Below are positions 1-6,674 of a stretch of 42,040 nt of DNA, one piece after another; position 1 is the stretch's first letter, and every line of letters begins with the position of its first letter. The notes beneath the pieces were generated by a model, which saw only the letters and a program-made list of their open reading frames with translations, ran no database searches and was not told the DNA's origin. The translations under genes and the position numbers were made by a program. Source of the DNA: a virus. The stretch spans positions 1 through 42,040 of the IMG/VR virus record IMGVR_UViG_3300042556_001058. The stretch is one strand, 5' to 3'.

Positions 1-210
1 ATTCTTCTTGTTTAAGGCAACCGTAGCACCTGTCTTTTGTTCGGCATGAATGGGAAATGGTGCAAAACCAACATTGGGTTGACCAGTCTTTGGATCACGA
101 ACAATGGCAATACCAACAGGATTGACCAATACGAATTCTGTCTCCGATTCAGATTCAATTTCACCCAAAACTTCTTCACCGGTTACTAATTTTAACGTCA
201 AAATCTTCAT
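1..210 (-). CDS. Sm-like (LSM-fold) conserved phage protein, 3' part cut by window edge
   Basis: Seventy codons are visible and the frame is still open at base 1. The ATG at 210 is preceded by GGAGAAATAA, a good ribosome binding site. The N-terminus reads MKILTLKLVTGEEVLGEIES, followed by a conserved VNPVGIAIV strand and a GFAPFPIHA segment. This pattern (short beta strands, GEEVLGEI turn) matches a small protein widespread in T4-like phages of aquatic bacteria, often predicted to have an Sm/Hfq-like fold. A second protein of the same style lies at 21738-22118. Function is unknown; RNA binding is inference only. It is divergent from the secreted-protein operon that starts at 361. Confidence 0.6.
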   Translation of the reverse strand, partial: MKILTLKLVTGEEVLGEIESESETEFVLVNPVGIAIVRDPKTGQPNVGFAPFPIHAEQKTGATVALNKKN

Positions 211-224
211 TTATTTCTCCATGG

Positions 225-232
225 TATAAATA
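225..232 (+). promoter_or_regulatory. T4-type late promoter element for the 361-4778 operon
   Basis: An exact TATAAATA, the T4 late-promoter -10 element read by a gp55-containing polymerase. Transcription would start near 238, leaving an approximately 120-base leader before the ATG at 361. There is no other gene between it and 361. The same element precedes structural genes elsewhere in the window. Confidence 0.6.
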
Positions 233-360
233 AGTATGTAGTTGAAATGAAATTATATCTGTTTTATTCTTCCGTGTCAACCTGACATTCGGTATTCTTT
301 ATTATCCCCATATAACAAAACTAACAGAGGATGGTAGAGGACAACCTTTATCAAAAATAA

Positions 361-837
361 ATGTTAAAAAGTAAGATATTTCCAATTATAACAGTAATGT
401 TATTTGTTGGCAACGTATTTGCTCAACCTATTGTGACGGATTCCACAACCAGAAGTACCTCGGATTCCACCTCCAATAGTACCACAACTATTAAATCTCC
501 ACCTCCAACCGCTGTGGCACCAAATATCACATCATTGAATAATGACTTGTGTGCTGTGGGTGTTTCAGGTGCAGCTCAAACTCAAATTCTTGGTATCGCC
601 ATTGGTGGTACTTTTATCGATAAGAATTGTGAACGTTTAAAGTTATCCAAAACTCTTTATGATATGGGTATGAAAGTAGCTGCTGTTTCTACTCTTTGCC
701 AAGACGAGCGTGTATTTACCGCTATGATGAATGCAGGTACTCCATGTCCAGTTGATGGTAAAATTGGTAACGAAGCTAAAGTGGTTTGGGAAGCAAATCC
801 AGACCGCCAACCACAGAAAATAAAGAGTAAAGACTAA
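361..837 (+). CDS. secreted cysteine-containing protein of unknown function
   Basis: 158 residues. A typical Sec signal peptide is visible: basic start MLKSK, hydrophobic core, and a likely cut after NVFA (residues 18-21). A Ser/Thr-rich linker (about 25-50) follows, then a compact domain (about 55-150) with four cysteines in the mature part (DLCAVG, NCERL, LCQDER, PCPVDG), an even number compatible with disulfides in the periplasm. I recognise the domain as a type recurring in aquatic T4-like phages but know of no assigned function. The stop overlaps the next start (TAATG at 835-839), so translation is probably coupled. No good ribosome binding site precedes the ATG; a nine-codon ORF (331-360) ends directly before it. 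Confidence 0.8.
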   Translation: MLKSKIFPIITVMLFVGNVFAQPIVTDSTTRSTSDSTSNSTTTIKSPPPTAVAPNITSLNNDLCAVGVSGAAQTQILGIAIGGTFIDKNCERLKLSKTLYDMGMKVAAVSTLCQDERVFTAMMNAGTPCPVDGKIGNEAKVVWEANPDRQPQKIKSKD

Positions 838-2849
838 TGAAAAAGATTTTAGCAGCACTACTTTTTGTGGTGTCTGCTTGCTCTTTCGCTCAAATAGTTA
901 CTATTCCAATACCTGGAACTCCAGGTCTTAATATGACAGTTGGAACAGGCGTCAATGCTTTACCACTACAAGATATTAAAAATAATCCAAACGCAGTAAA
1001 CATTACAACTGGTGATGATTGGTATAATGAAGTTCCTTTAGGTTTTACATTTCCAATGTTTGGCCAAAACTTCACAACATCTTGGGCTGCAACAAATGGA
1101 TTTGTAACATTTCAAAATCCACAAACATCTGGTTTAGGTGGTGGATGTTGTTCTGGTGTAGATTTAAGAAACACCACAAATCCATCGTATAATTATACAA
1201 TTTATGGATTACATACTGATTTATATTCATGGAATGATCAAAATCAATATTATCTTCGTGAAGGTAATAGTATGACATATGGTTGGTATAATGTTAGTCA
1301 ATGTTGTGGTTCACAAGGCGGTAATAGTTTTGAAATAAAAATTAATTCATCAGGTCTTATAGACACTCGTATTGCTGGTGCTATGATATCTTGGAATGCC
1401 GTAACATCTGGTGTAGCTGGCGATTTAAGTAAAGGTGAATATTATCAATATTACCATGGCCAAGGATTAAATATTACACCAGGAAGTTCTAGTATTTTTA
1501 GTTGGCAAGCACTTGGTGGAACAGGACCTGGAGTTGATCAATGCACAATCAATCCACTTTATTCACCTTCATGTCCTGGTTACGCAGCTGCTTATACTGC
1601 ACAACAATGCAGTATTAATGCTTTATATGATTCATCATGTCCTGGTTATCAAGAAGCTTATTTTACACAACAATGTAATTCGAATTCTTTATATAACTCA
1701 TCTTGTCCTGGTTACCAACAAGCATATTTTAATCAACAATGTACCGCTGATCCATTATATAACTCATCTTGTCCTGGTTACCAACAAGCATATTTTAATC
1801 AACAATGTTCATTAAGTGCATTGTATAGTCCACAATGTCCTGGTTATCAACAAGCATATTTTAGTTTTCGTTGCACACAAGATCCATTATATAACTCATC
1901 TTGTCCAGGATATCAACAGGCTTATTTTACACAACAATGTACCGCAAATCCTTTATATAATTCTGGATGTCCAGGATATCAACAAGCATATTTTAATCAA
2001 CAATGCACGGCCAATCCTTTATATAATAGTGAGTGTCCTGGTTATCAACAAGCATATTTTAATCAACAATGTTCTTTGAATACTTTGTATAGTCCACAAT
2101 GTCCTGGTTACGAAACTGCTTATCAAGCATATCTACGTAATCAAGCTTGCACAGCCAATCCACAATCCAGTCCCACTTGCTCTGGTTATGTGGCACCAGT
2201 TGCAAATTCAAATAATACAACAAATAATAATACAACCACAGAAGCGATAGTTGTATCTTCTTCTGGTTCTGTGAGTAATACTCCAGCGATTGTGGCTGAT
2301 CCGAATGTTAATAGAGTGGTAACAACAACATCAACATCTACTGCACCGACAGCGCCAGCGGCACCAGTGCAATTAACATCACCATCATCTTCACAACAAA
2401 CAACGACAGCTTTGGTGGTTGAATCGGTACAGAGTTCATCTAGTTCTAGTTCTTCTTCAACTAGCAGTTCTTCTTCAACAAGTTCATCTAGTTCTAGTTC
2501 TTCTACCACAACACAGTCACCTCGACAAACTTTACAACAAGCCAGAGTTGAAGCTGCAAAGAGAGAAGCGGTTGCAAAAGGTTCTGAAGCCGTTAAAGAA
2601 AGTGGTGAAGCAAAATCAATGAATGCTCAAGTTGCAACACAAGGTTTAGTTATTGCAGCAATGGGATTTAGTCCTGCATTTGATGCTTATAATAGTGTTA
2701 TTATTAAAGATGTTTCTTTTTATAAACCGTTTACCATTTACGGTGGCCAAAAGAATGTAGATAATGCAAGAGCTGGTCGTAGATTATTTGGTGCGACCGA
2801 TCAATTACATAATCAAATGGTTCAATCACAATTCGAATTAGGAAAATAA
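837..2849 (+). CDS. large secreted protein with ten Cys-rich 22-residue repeats
   Basis: 670 residues. Signal peptide MKKILAALLFVVSACSFA, cut before QIV. Residues about 20-230 form a beta-rich globular domain (FTFPMFGQNF, WAATNGFVTF) that resembles extracellular adhesion or NIDO-like beta domains; this resemblance is weak. Residues 235-457 are ten tandem repeats with consensus QC-x4-LY-x3-CPGYQQAYF-x-Q, two cysteines each. Residues about 460-565 are low-complexity Asn/Thr then Ser tracts, a flexible linker. The C-terminal 100 residues are an Ala/Lys/Glu-rich helix and a compact end domain. Expected outside the cytoplasmic membrane, or exposed on cells or virions. Function unknown; an adhesin, envelope scaffold or tail-associated role are all possible. 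Starts by overlapping the previous stop. Confidence 0.8.
   Translation: MKKILAALLFVVSACSFAQIVTIPIPGTPGLNMTVGTGVNALPLQDIKNNPNAVNITTGDDWYNEVPLGFTFPMFGQNFTTSWAATNGFVTFQNPQTSGLGGGCCSGVDLRNTTNPSYNYTIYGLHTDLYSWNDQNQYYLREGNSMTYGWYNVSQCCGSQGGNSFEIKINSSGLIDTRIAGAMISWNAVTSGVAGDLSKGEYYQYYHGQGLNITPGSSSIFSWQALGGTGPGVDQCTINPLYSPSCPGYAAAYTAQQCSINALYDSSCPGYQEAYFTQQCNSNSLYNSSCPGYQQAYFNQQCTADPLYNSSCPGYQQAYFNQQCSLSALYSPQCPGYQQAYFSFRCTQDPLYNSSCPGYQQAYFTQQCTANPLYNSGCPGYQQAYFNQQCTANPLYNSECPGYQQAYFNQQCSLNTLYSPQCPGYETAYQAYLRNQACTANPQSSPTCSGYVAPVANSNNTTNNNTTTEAIVVSSSGSVSNTPAIVADPNVNRVVTTTSTSTAPTAPAAPVQLTSPSSSQQTTTALVVESVQSSSSSSSSSTSSSSSTSSSSSSSSTTTQSPRQTLQQARVEAAKREAVAKGSEAVKESGEAKSMNAQVATQGLVIAAMGFSPAFDAYNSVIIKDVSFYKPFTIYGGQKNVDNARAGRRLFGATDQLHNQMVQSQFELGK
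1539..2207 (+). repeat. tandem 66-bp coding repeat (ten units, 22 residues each)
   Basis: In-frame repeats within the secreted protein. Units 1-8 are exactly 66 bases; unit 9 is 75 bases and unit 10 is degenerate. Units 3, 4, 7 and 8 are nearly identical over the CPGYQQAYFNQQC coding part, suggesting recent duplication or gene conversion. The period is divisible by three, so the neighbouring frames are also open without being genes. Confidence 0.9.
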
Positions 2850-2850
2850 A

Positions 2851-3315
2851 ATGACAGACGTTAATAAAAAAATAGACGAAGCAGAAGCAGCGGTTAAGAA
2901 ATATGCCAGTAAAGATACTGTTATCAGTATTGGTGGCTACGAATTTACTCCTGCCAAACTTATGGTGGCATTTACAATCGTATCTTCTACACTTGGTGCT
3001 CTTTATGGTGCATTTGAAGTATACAAATCATACCAAGATATGAAGATGAAGATTGAAAAATATGTTGCACCAGATTTATCTGAGTTTGATAAACGGTTAA
3101 TTGTGGTAGAAGAAACATCTGCCAAGACGAATGATTATACCCGTGATATTAAGAACGATATCAAAAACGATATTCGTAAATTGGAAAAGATTGTTGAGCA
3201 AGTAGAACGGGACAATAAACAATTATCCCGTGAAATTGACCAAGACATTCGTGTTTTGCGTAAAGAAATTGATAGTAAGATTCAGAAAGCAATGGACAAT
3301 CCATTGGCCAAATAA
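2851..3315 (+). CDS. membrane-anchored coiled-coil protein, unknown function
   Basis: 154 residues. Residues about 34-55 (LMVAFTIVSSTLGALYGAF) form a single transmembrane helix. Residues about 85-150 are heptad-like and highly charged (repeated KNDIKNDI, then VEQVERDN), predicting a long coiled coil. No signal peptide is seen, so the N-terminus is probably cytoplasmic and the coil on the other side, but topology is inference. Located one base after the repeat protein and overlapping the next gene (TAATG at 3313-3317), so it is part of the same translated unit. The architecture resembles phage membrane/envelope-spanning accessory proteins, but I do not recognise the family. Confidence 0.75.
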   Translation: MTDVNKKIDEAEAAVKKYASKDTVISIGGYEFTPAKLMVAFTIVSSTLGALYGAFEVYKSYQDMKMKIEKYVAPDLSEFDKRLIVVEETSAKTNDYTRDIKNDIKNDIRKLEKIVEQVERDNKQLSREIDQDIRVLRKEIDSKIQKAMDNPLAK

Positions 3316-3755
3316 TGTCAAATGTTGATTTAGCCGCAGGTAAAGCTGCAGTCAATACTCTTAAAGAAGCACAAAATATTGGCAAACAGTTGGGTGGTGT
3401 TGTTACTGACCAACAAGCCGATATGGAAAGAGCCGTTCAGGAACAGCACCGTAAAAGGATGCAAACTAAAGCTCAACAAGAATTAATGCGAGCATCACAG
3501 GATTTTAAAGCATTTGAAAAATATGAAGCAGAAAAAAGACATCAAAAAGAAATTGATAAACTAAAAATAGAAGCAACTCAAAAATATGGTAAAAATGCTT
3601 GGTCTGAAATCGAATCCGTCAAAGCGAGATTGAAAAAAGAACATGATGAAGAAATGGAATTCATGGATAGTGATAGATATAAAATGACTAGAGTTTTTTG
3701 GTGGTGTCTAACTGTGGCTGCATTAGTAACTTATTTTTTTAAACTATACAAATGA
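3315..3755 (+). CDS. coiled-coil protein with C-terminal membrane anchor, unknown function
   Basis: 146 residues. Residues about 1-120 are soluble and strongly helical with Lys/Glu/Gln heptads (AEKRHQKEIDKLKIEATQKY). Residues about 127-142 (FWWCLTVAALVTYFF) form a C-terminal transmembrane segment. With the preceding gene it makes a pair of single-pass coiled-coil proteins of opposite layout (N-terminal versus C-terminal anchor), which could meet at the inner membrane; that is inference. Its TGA stop overlaps the ATG of the next small ORF (ATGA at 3752-3755). Confidence 0.75.
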   Translation: MSNVDLAAGKAAVNTLKEAQNIGKQLGGVVTDQQADMERAVQEQHRKRMQTKAQQELMRASQDFKAFEKYEAEKRHQKEIDKLKIEATQKYGKNAWSEIESVKARLKKEHDEEMEFMDSDRYKMTRVFWWCLTVAALVTYFFKLYK

Positions 3756-3832
3756 GAGATCAACCATTAATTTTTATCATAACAATTGTTTTGTTAATGT
3801 TTTTAATGTGGGCTGAATATGCCAACAAATAA
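3752..3832 (+). CDS. 26-residue membrane peptide
   Basis: A very short ORF starting in an ATGA overlap with the previous stop. After MRDQP it is one uninterrupted hydrophobic helix (LIFIITIVLLMFLMW) ending in a polar AEYANK tail. Single-helix peptides of this size are common phage membrane effectors or subunits, for example small holins or assembly factors, but nothing here identifies the role. Support is the start/stop coupling that runs through the whole operon and the clean transmembrane profile. Confidence 0.5.
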   Translation: MRDQPLIFIITIVLLMFLMWAEYANK

Positions 3833-3992
3833 CACAGCAAACACTTCTGTTTTAGATATACCTCCACCTTGTCAAGTCAGAGGATGTAATCATTTTGCTC
3901 AAATTTATTCCGCTAAAAATATGAACAGTAAAGGTAAAAATGAGTATTTAAGAACTTGTGGTAGACACAGTTATAAAGACCTAAATAAGTAA
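3819..3992 (+). CDS. 57-residue Cys/His protein, possible zinc-binding
   Basis: Starts 14 bases inside the preceding small ORF in another frame and ends in a TAATG overlap with the next. The segment CQVRGC, a spacer of about 27 residues, then CGRH gives a C-x4-C ... C-x2-H pattern that could bind zinc. The rest is polar. No family recognised. The cysteines might instead form disulfides if the protein were exported, but no signal peptide is present. Confidence 0.5.
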   Translation: MPTNNTANTSVLDIPPPCQVRGCNHFAQIYSAKNMNSKGKNEYLRTCGRHSYKDLNK

Positions 3993-4150
3993 TGTTAATA
4001 ACAAATCCAATAGACTTTTGGGTATATCTTATACTCAGATATTGGTTTCTTCCACACACACTCATAAATTATACAAATGAACGAACTATTCTATGTCCTA
4101 GTAACAACTCATCTAACAATTATCGCCGTAACTCTGTATCTTCATCGTAG
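3992..4150 (+). CDS. possible small membrane protein overlapping the desaturase start
   Basis: A 52-codon ORF whose ATG overlaps the previous stop (TAATG). The first 29 residues are hydrophobic and aromatic (FWVYLILRYWFLPHTLI); the tail is Asn/Ser-rich and is encoded in a second frame over the first 74 bases of the desaturase gene. It may serve mainly to deliver ribosomes to the desaturase start, which lacks its own binding site, or only the first half may matter. Coding status is uncertain. Confidence 0.35.
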   Translation: MLITNPIDFWVYLILRYWFLPHTLINYTNERTILCPSNNSSNNYRRNSVSSS

Positions 4151-4778
4151 TCAAACACATCTATCTGTATCATTTCATCCAGTAGTAAATCACTTCTTTC
4201 GATTCTGGTTATGGTTAACGACAGGTATGGTCACAAAAGAATGGGTAGCAATTCACCGTAAACACCATAGCATGACAGACCAAAAAGGTGATCCACATTC
4301 ACCTCAATTATTTGGTATATGGAAAGTTTTATTTGGTGGTGCACTCCTATACAATACAGCTGCAAAAGATAAATTGATGATTAATTCATTTGGTAGAGGA
4401 ACACCAGAAGATTTTATTGAAAAGAATTTGTATACACCTTTAAATTACTTGGGTGTTTCAATATACTTTTTAGTTTGTTTTGCTTTGTTTGGTTATTGGG
4501 GTATATTAGTTTGGTTAATACAGATGTTATGGATTCCGTTTTGGGCTGCAGGTGTTGTCAACGGAATCGGTCACTATTGGGGGTATAGAAATGTTGAAAC
4601 GAGAGAATCATCTAGAAATATTTTCCCTATTGGTATTATTATTGGTGGCGAAGAGCTTCATAATAATCACCATTCTGATGCTGGTTCTGCCAAGCTTAGT
4701 AGGAAATGGTTCGAGTTAGATATAGGTTGGTTCTATATCAAAGTATTAGAAAAACTTAAACTAGCAAAACTCAAATAA
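4077..4778 (+). CDS. membrane fatty-acid desaturase (acyl-CoA/acyl-lipid delta-9 type)
   Basis: 233 residues. Membrane di-iron desaturase: introduces a double bond into a fatty-acyl chain using oxygen and an electron donor. Three histidine boxes are intact: HRSQTH (23-28), HRKHH (60-64) and HNNHH (195-199), with GHYWGYRN (165-172) between the second and third. Hydrophobic segments around 5-22, 38-52, 125-160 fit the family's membrane core. It is shorter than many bacterial homologues (roughly 300 residues or more), mainly at the N-terminus. No ribosome binding site precedes the ATG; coupling to the upstream ORFs is likely. Phage-borne desaturases would alter host membrane lipids; the benefit to this phage is inference. 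It is the last gene of the rightward operon and converges with the gene ending at 4779. Confidence 0.85.
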   Translation: MNELFYVLVTTHLTIIAVTLYLHRSQTHLSVSFHPVVNHFFRFWLWLTTGMVTKEWVAIHRKHHSMTDQKGDPHSPQLFGIWKVLFGGALLYNTAAKDKLMINSFGRGTPEDFIEKNLYTPLNYLGVSIYFLVCFALFGYWGILVWLIQMLWIPFWAAGVVNGIGHYWGYRNVETRESSRNIFPIGIIIGGEELHNNHHSDAGSAKLSRKWFELDIGWFYIKVLEKLKLAKLK

Positions 4779-4937
4779 TTATTTTTGTTGTTGCTCTATT
4801 CGCTTAAATTCTTCATCTTCAGCAATAGCATCATCAATATCTTTTGGCTCTGGCGGTGTGGCACCAGTGCAACTACCACCATTACTGAACCACAACTCCA
4901 TAGCTTGTTTACGATATTTCTCTAAATCGGATGTCAT
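4779..4937 (-). CDS. 52-residue conserved-style small protein, unknown
   Basis: Short acidic protein with an N-terminal helix (DLEKYRKQAMELW), a Gly/Ser/Cys/Pro middle and an acidic C-terminal helix. Its ATG overlaps the TGA of the upstream small gene (ATGA at 4934-4937), and AGAGG lies just upstream as a ribosome binding site. Its stop touches the end of the convergent desaturase gene. No family recognised. Confidence 0.55.
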   Translation of the reverse strand: MTSDLEKYRKQAMELWFSNGGSCTGATPPEPKDIDDAIAEDEEFKRIEQQQK

Positions 4938-5056
4938 CTGCCTCTGCCTGCCTTTCGCATTACTGTCATCTTAGGAATAAAAGTTTGTTTTGGTTTTGGT
5001 GCTGATGGTGTTTTTGGCTTAGGTAAAATCACTGCTGGCTTTTTTGGTTCAGTCAT
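4934..5056 (-). CDS. 40-residue Pro/Lys-rich basic peptide
   Basis: A near-consensus AAGGAG lies 6 bases upstream of the ATG. The protein is mostly Lys, Pro and Ala (for example LPKPKTPSAPKPKQ) and ends KAGRGR, so it is strongly basic and probably disordered. It sits directly behind the tRNA at 5070-5144 and is coupled to the next gene by an ATGA overlap. Function unknown; nucleic-acid binding would fit the charge. Confidence 0.5.
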   Translation of the reverse strand: MTEPKKPAVILPKPKTPSAPKPKQTFIPKMTVMRKAGRGR

Positions 5057-5069
5057 AATATCTCCTTGT

Positions 5070-5144
5070 TGGTTGCGGGGGAAGGAATCGAACCTACGGC
5101 CCCTGGATTATGAGTCCAATGCTCTACCTCTGAGCTACCCCGCT
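5070..5144 (-). tRNA. tRNA-Met(CAU) with initiator-like unpaired 1:72 position
   Basis: Complete cloverleaf on the minus strand with encoded CCA (5072-5070). D-stem GCTC/GAGC, anticodon loop CTCATAA, T-loop TTCGATT. Acceptor strands are AGCGGGG and CCCCGCA, so bases 1 and 72 are A and A and cannot pair. An unpaired 1:72 is the hallmark used by formyltransferase on bacterial initiator tRNA, and the 3' end CCCCGCAACCA equals the initiator one. The anticodon stem (TTGGA/TCCAG), however, lacks the three G:C pairs of initiators. A CAU anticodon could alternatively be lysidine-modified to read AUA. Confidence 0.85.
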
Positions 5145-5234
5145 ATAACTATATATCTTAAAATCAAAAAACAAAATTTGAAACCTTGAAATCGCCGGAA
5201 AATTTTCGGAGGCTCCGACATCTCCAACCTTTCG

Positions 5235-5948
5235 TCAAAATATTATGGTAAAATCTTCTCTTTCTGGACAGTTTGGCATGTCTAAAGAATTAGGAAAAGT
5301 AATGTGTTTCTTTAACTTTATATTTTCTGATGATGTAAAAGTCAATTCAACAACAGACGGTATGAATTCATTTTGACCTACTTGTGTATATGTGTAGTTG
5401 TTTATATGAACGTGAACCAACTTTTGGTCTAGTTTACTAACAAAGTTGGCCATTTCATTTAACTTGTAATTTTCTTGTATATCATGAAACTCTATTACGA
5501 TGCCAGAAAATTTCTTTGTGTGTATAATTATATTATCTAGTATGTCATATTCAGAACCTTCAATATCACACTTTAGAAAAATATTATCACCTTTATCTTT
5601 CATAACCTGATCGAAAGTTGTTTCTTCGTCAGAATTTCTTTTACCAATATTCTTTGCTATATGTTGCTTTGTACCTGTAAAAAACTGTTTATGTGATTCG
5701 TATATTCCTTTATCCTTTAGCATTTCATCATTAACAGAATTATCATAACCATACAAAGGACAATTATTAATATTGAGAAACTGTTCTTCAAATGACCAAT
5801 CATCATTAATACCAAACGATAACAAACATTCACTTTTCAATATGTCACTTTTATTAACAAGGTAACCACCATCATTGTCTTTACCAACTCGAATCAAATC
5901 AGAACAATAATATGGTTGTAATAATCTAGGCAACTTTATTGTTCTCAT
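5235..5948 (-). CDS. FkbM-family methyltransferase
   Basis: 237 residues from the ATG at 5948, chosen because it overlaps the preceding stop (TAATG) and has GGAG upstream. SAM-dependent methyltransferase of the FkbM/Methyltransf_21 type, which O-methylate sugars or small metabolites. Visible: DNDGGYLV near 25-32, GYDNSV at 67-72, and the family's LK-x-D-x-EG-x-E signature as LKCDIEGSE (125-133), followed by IVIEFHD. It is cotranscribed with a DXD glycosyltransferase, so the acceptor is probably a glycan, on host envelope, virion or modified base; which one is not visible. Confidence 0.75.
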   Translation of the reverse strand: MRTIKLPRLLQPYYCSDLIRVGKDNDGGYLVNKSDILKSECLLSFGINDDWSFEEQFLNINNCPLYGYDNSVNDEMLKDKGIYESHKQFFTGTKQHIAKNIGKRNSDEETTFDQVMKDKGDNIFLKCDIEGSEYDILDNIIIHTKKFSGIVIEFHDIQENYKLNEMANFVSKLDQKLVHVHINNYTYTQVGQNEFIPSVVELTFTSSENIKLKKHITFPNSLDMPNCPEREDFTIIF

Positions 5949-6661
5949 TACCATTCTCCTGACCAATGTTTAATATTCGATTCAGCGTAAAATTGTCTTT
6001 TTATATTTTCCCAATCAATAATTTTTTCACCTCTATAAACTATCGTATCGTTTGGTGGACTTTCTCTGTAAGTTTTAATAAAAGATATTTGCTCTAGGTA
6101 CTTTCGCATTTCATTAAATTTCTCAACACCAGGATTCGTATTAATCATTTCACCAAATATTACCATAGTCAATGCGTGCATGTATGTTTGTGGTCCTAAA
6201 AAGAAAACATTCTTATGGCCTTCATACCGCCTCTTTAAAATCAGTTCAATCGTTTGTGCTTGAATAGGATTTTTTGGTTCAGTTAACATAAAGTCTTGTG
6301 AAAAATCCCAATCTAAACAGGTTGGTAATACACACTTTATACCATCAGTTACAATTTCTGATAACGGCACATTATAAAAACGATCAATGTCCATGTAAAG
6401 ACCACCTTCATTGTATAACTTAAATAATCTCCACAGGTCACTCTTTTCAACTATATGTATATCTTTAATTAGATTGTAATCTCTTTTGTTTAAAGTGTTT
6501 CTAAGATACTCATCAATTTCATTGTCATCATATACGGTGACCGTCCAATCTGGATTCAGATCAATGAGTTTACGTAATCCATTAAGAATGAGTGGTGATT
6601 GACTATTCACCACATCTTTGGTCTTCCAGGCAACGTGTGCAATCTTTGGTATGGAGCTCAT
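5948..6661 (-). CDS. DXD-motif glycosyltransferase (GT32/OCH1-like)
   Basis: 237 residues from the ATG at 6661 (MSSIPKIAHVAWKTKD). The opening IPKIAH-x-W-K and the block KSDLWRLFKLYNEGGLYMDID (73-93) are diagnostic of the Gly_transf_sug family: the DID binds the metal and nucleotide sugar. The catalytic domain fills the protein; no membrane segment is seen. It overlaps the FkbM methyltransferase by one base, so the two are probably made together and act on the same sugar. An open frame extends upstream to 6748, but that would run across the divergent dnaJ start and adds no family residues. Confidence 0.8.
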   Translation of the reverse strand: MSSIPKIAHVAWKTKDVVNSQSPLILNGLRKLIDLNPDWTVTVYDDNEIDEYLRNTLNKRDYNLIKDIHIVEKSDLWRLFKLYNEGGLYMDIDRFYNVPLSEIVTDGIKCVLPTCLDWDFSQDFMLTEPKNPIQAQTIELILKRRYEGHKNVFFLGPQTYMHALTMVIFGEMINTNPGVEKFNEMRKYLEQISFIKTYRESPPNDTIVYRGEKIIDWENIKRQFYAESNIKHWSGEW

Positions 6662-6669
6662 TATAAATA
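6662..6669 (+). promoter_or_regulatory. T4-type late promoter element for dnaJ
   Basis: Exact TATAAATA in the 13-base gap between the divergent glycosyltransferase start (6661) and the dnaJ start (6675). A start site six bases past the element would coincide with the A of the dnaJ ATG, implying a leaderless late mRNA. Confidence 0.5.
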
Positions 6670-6674
6670 CATTT

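Noticed and set aside
1513-2079. Two additional open frames on the plus strand over the repeats
   Set aside because: They are open because the repeat period is a multiple of three; their products are His/Ile/Leu-rich out-of-frame reads without independent start signals.
1539-2207. Tandem 66-bp repeats as a CRISPR array
   Set aside because: The units abut with no unique spacers, are in frame and encode a regular cysteine pattern inside a secreted protein.
2186-2509. Glu/Leu/Val-rich open frame on the minus strand
   Set aside because: It is the reverse of the Ser/Thr low-complexity linker of the secreted protein, which is the frame with signal peptide and repeats.
5160-5232. Terminator or regulatory RNA between the tRNA-Met and FkbM genes
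   Set aside because: There are short GC-rich palindromes (TCGGAGGCTCCGA) but no proper loop plus U-tract on either strand.
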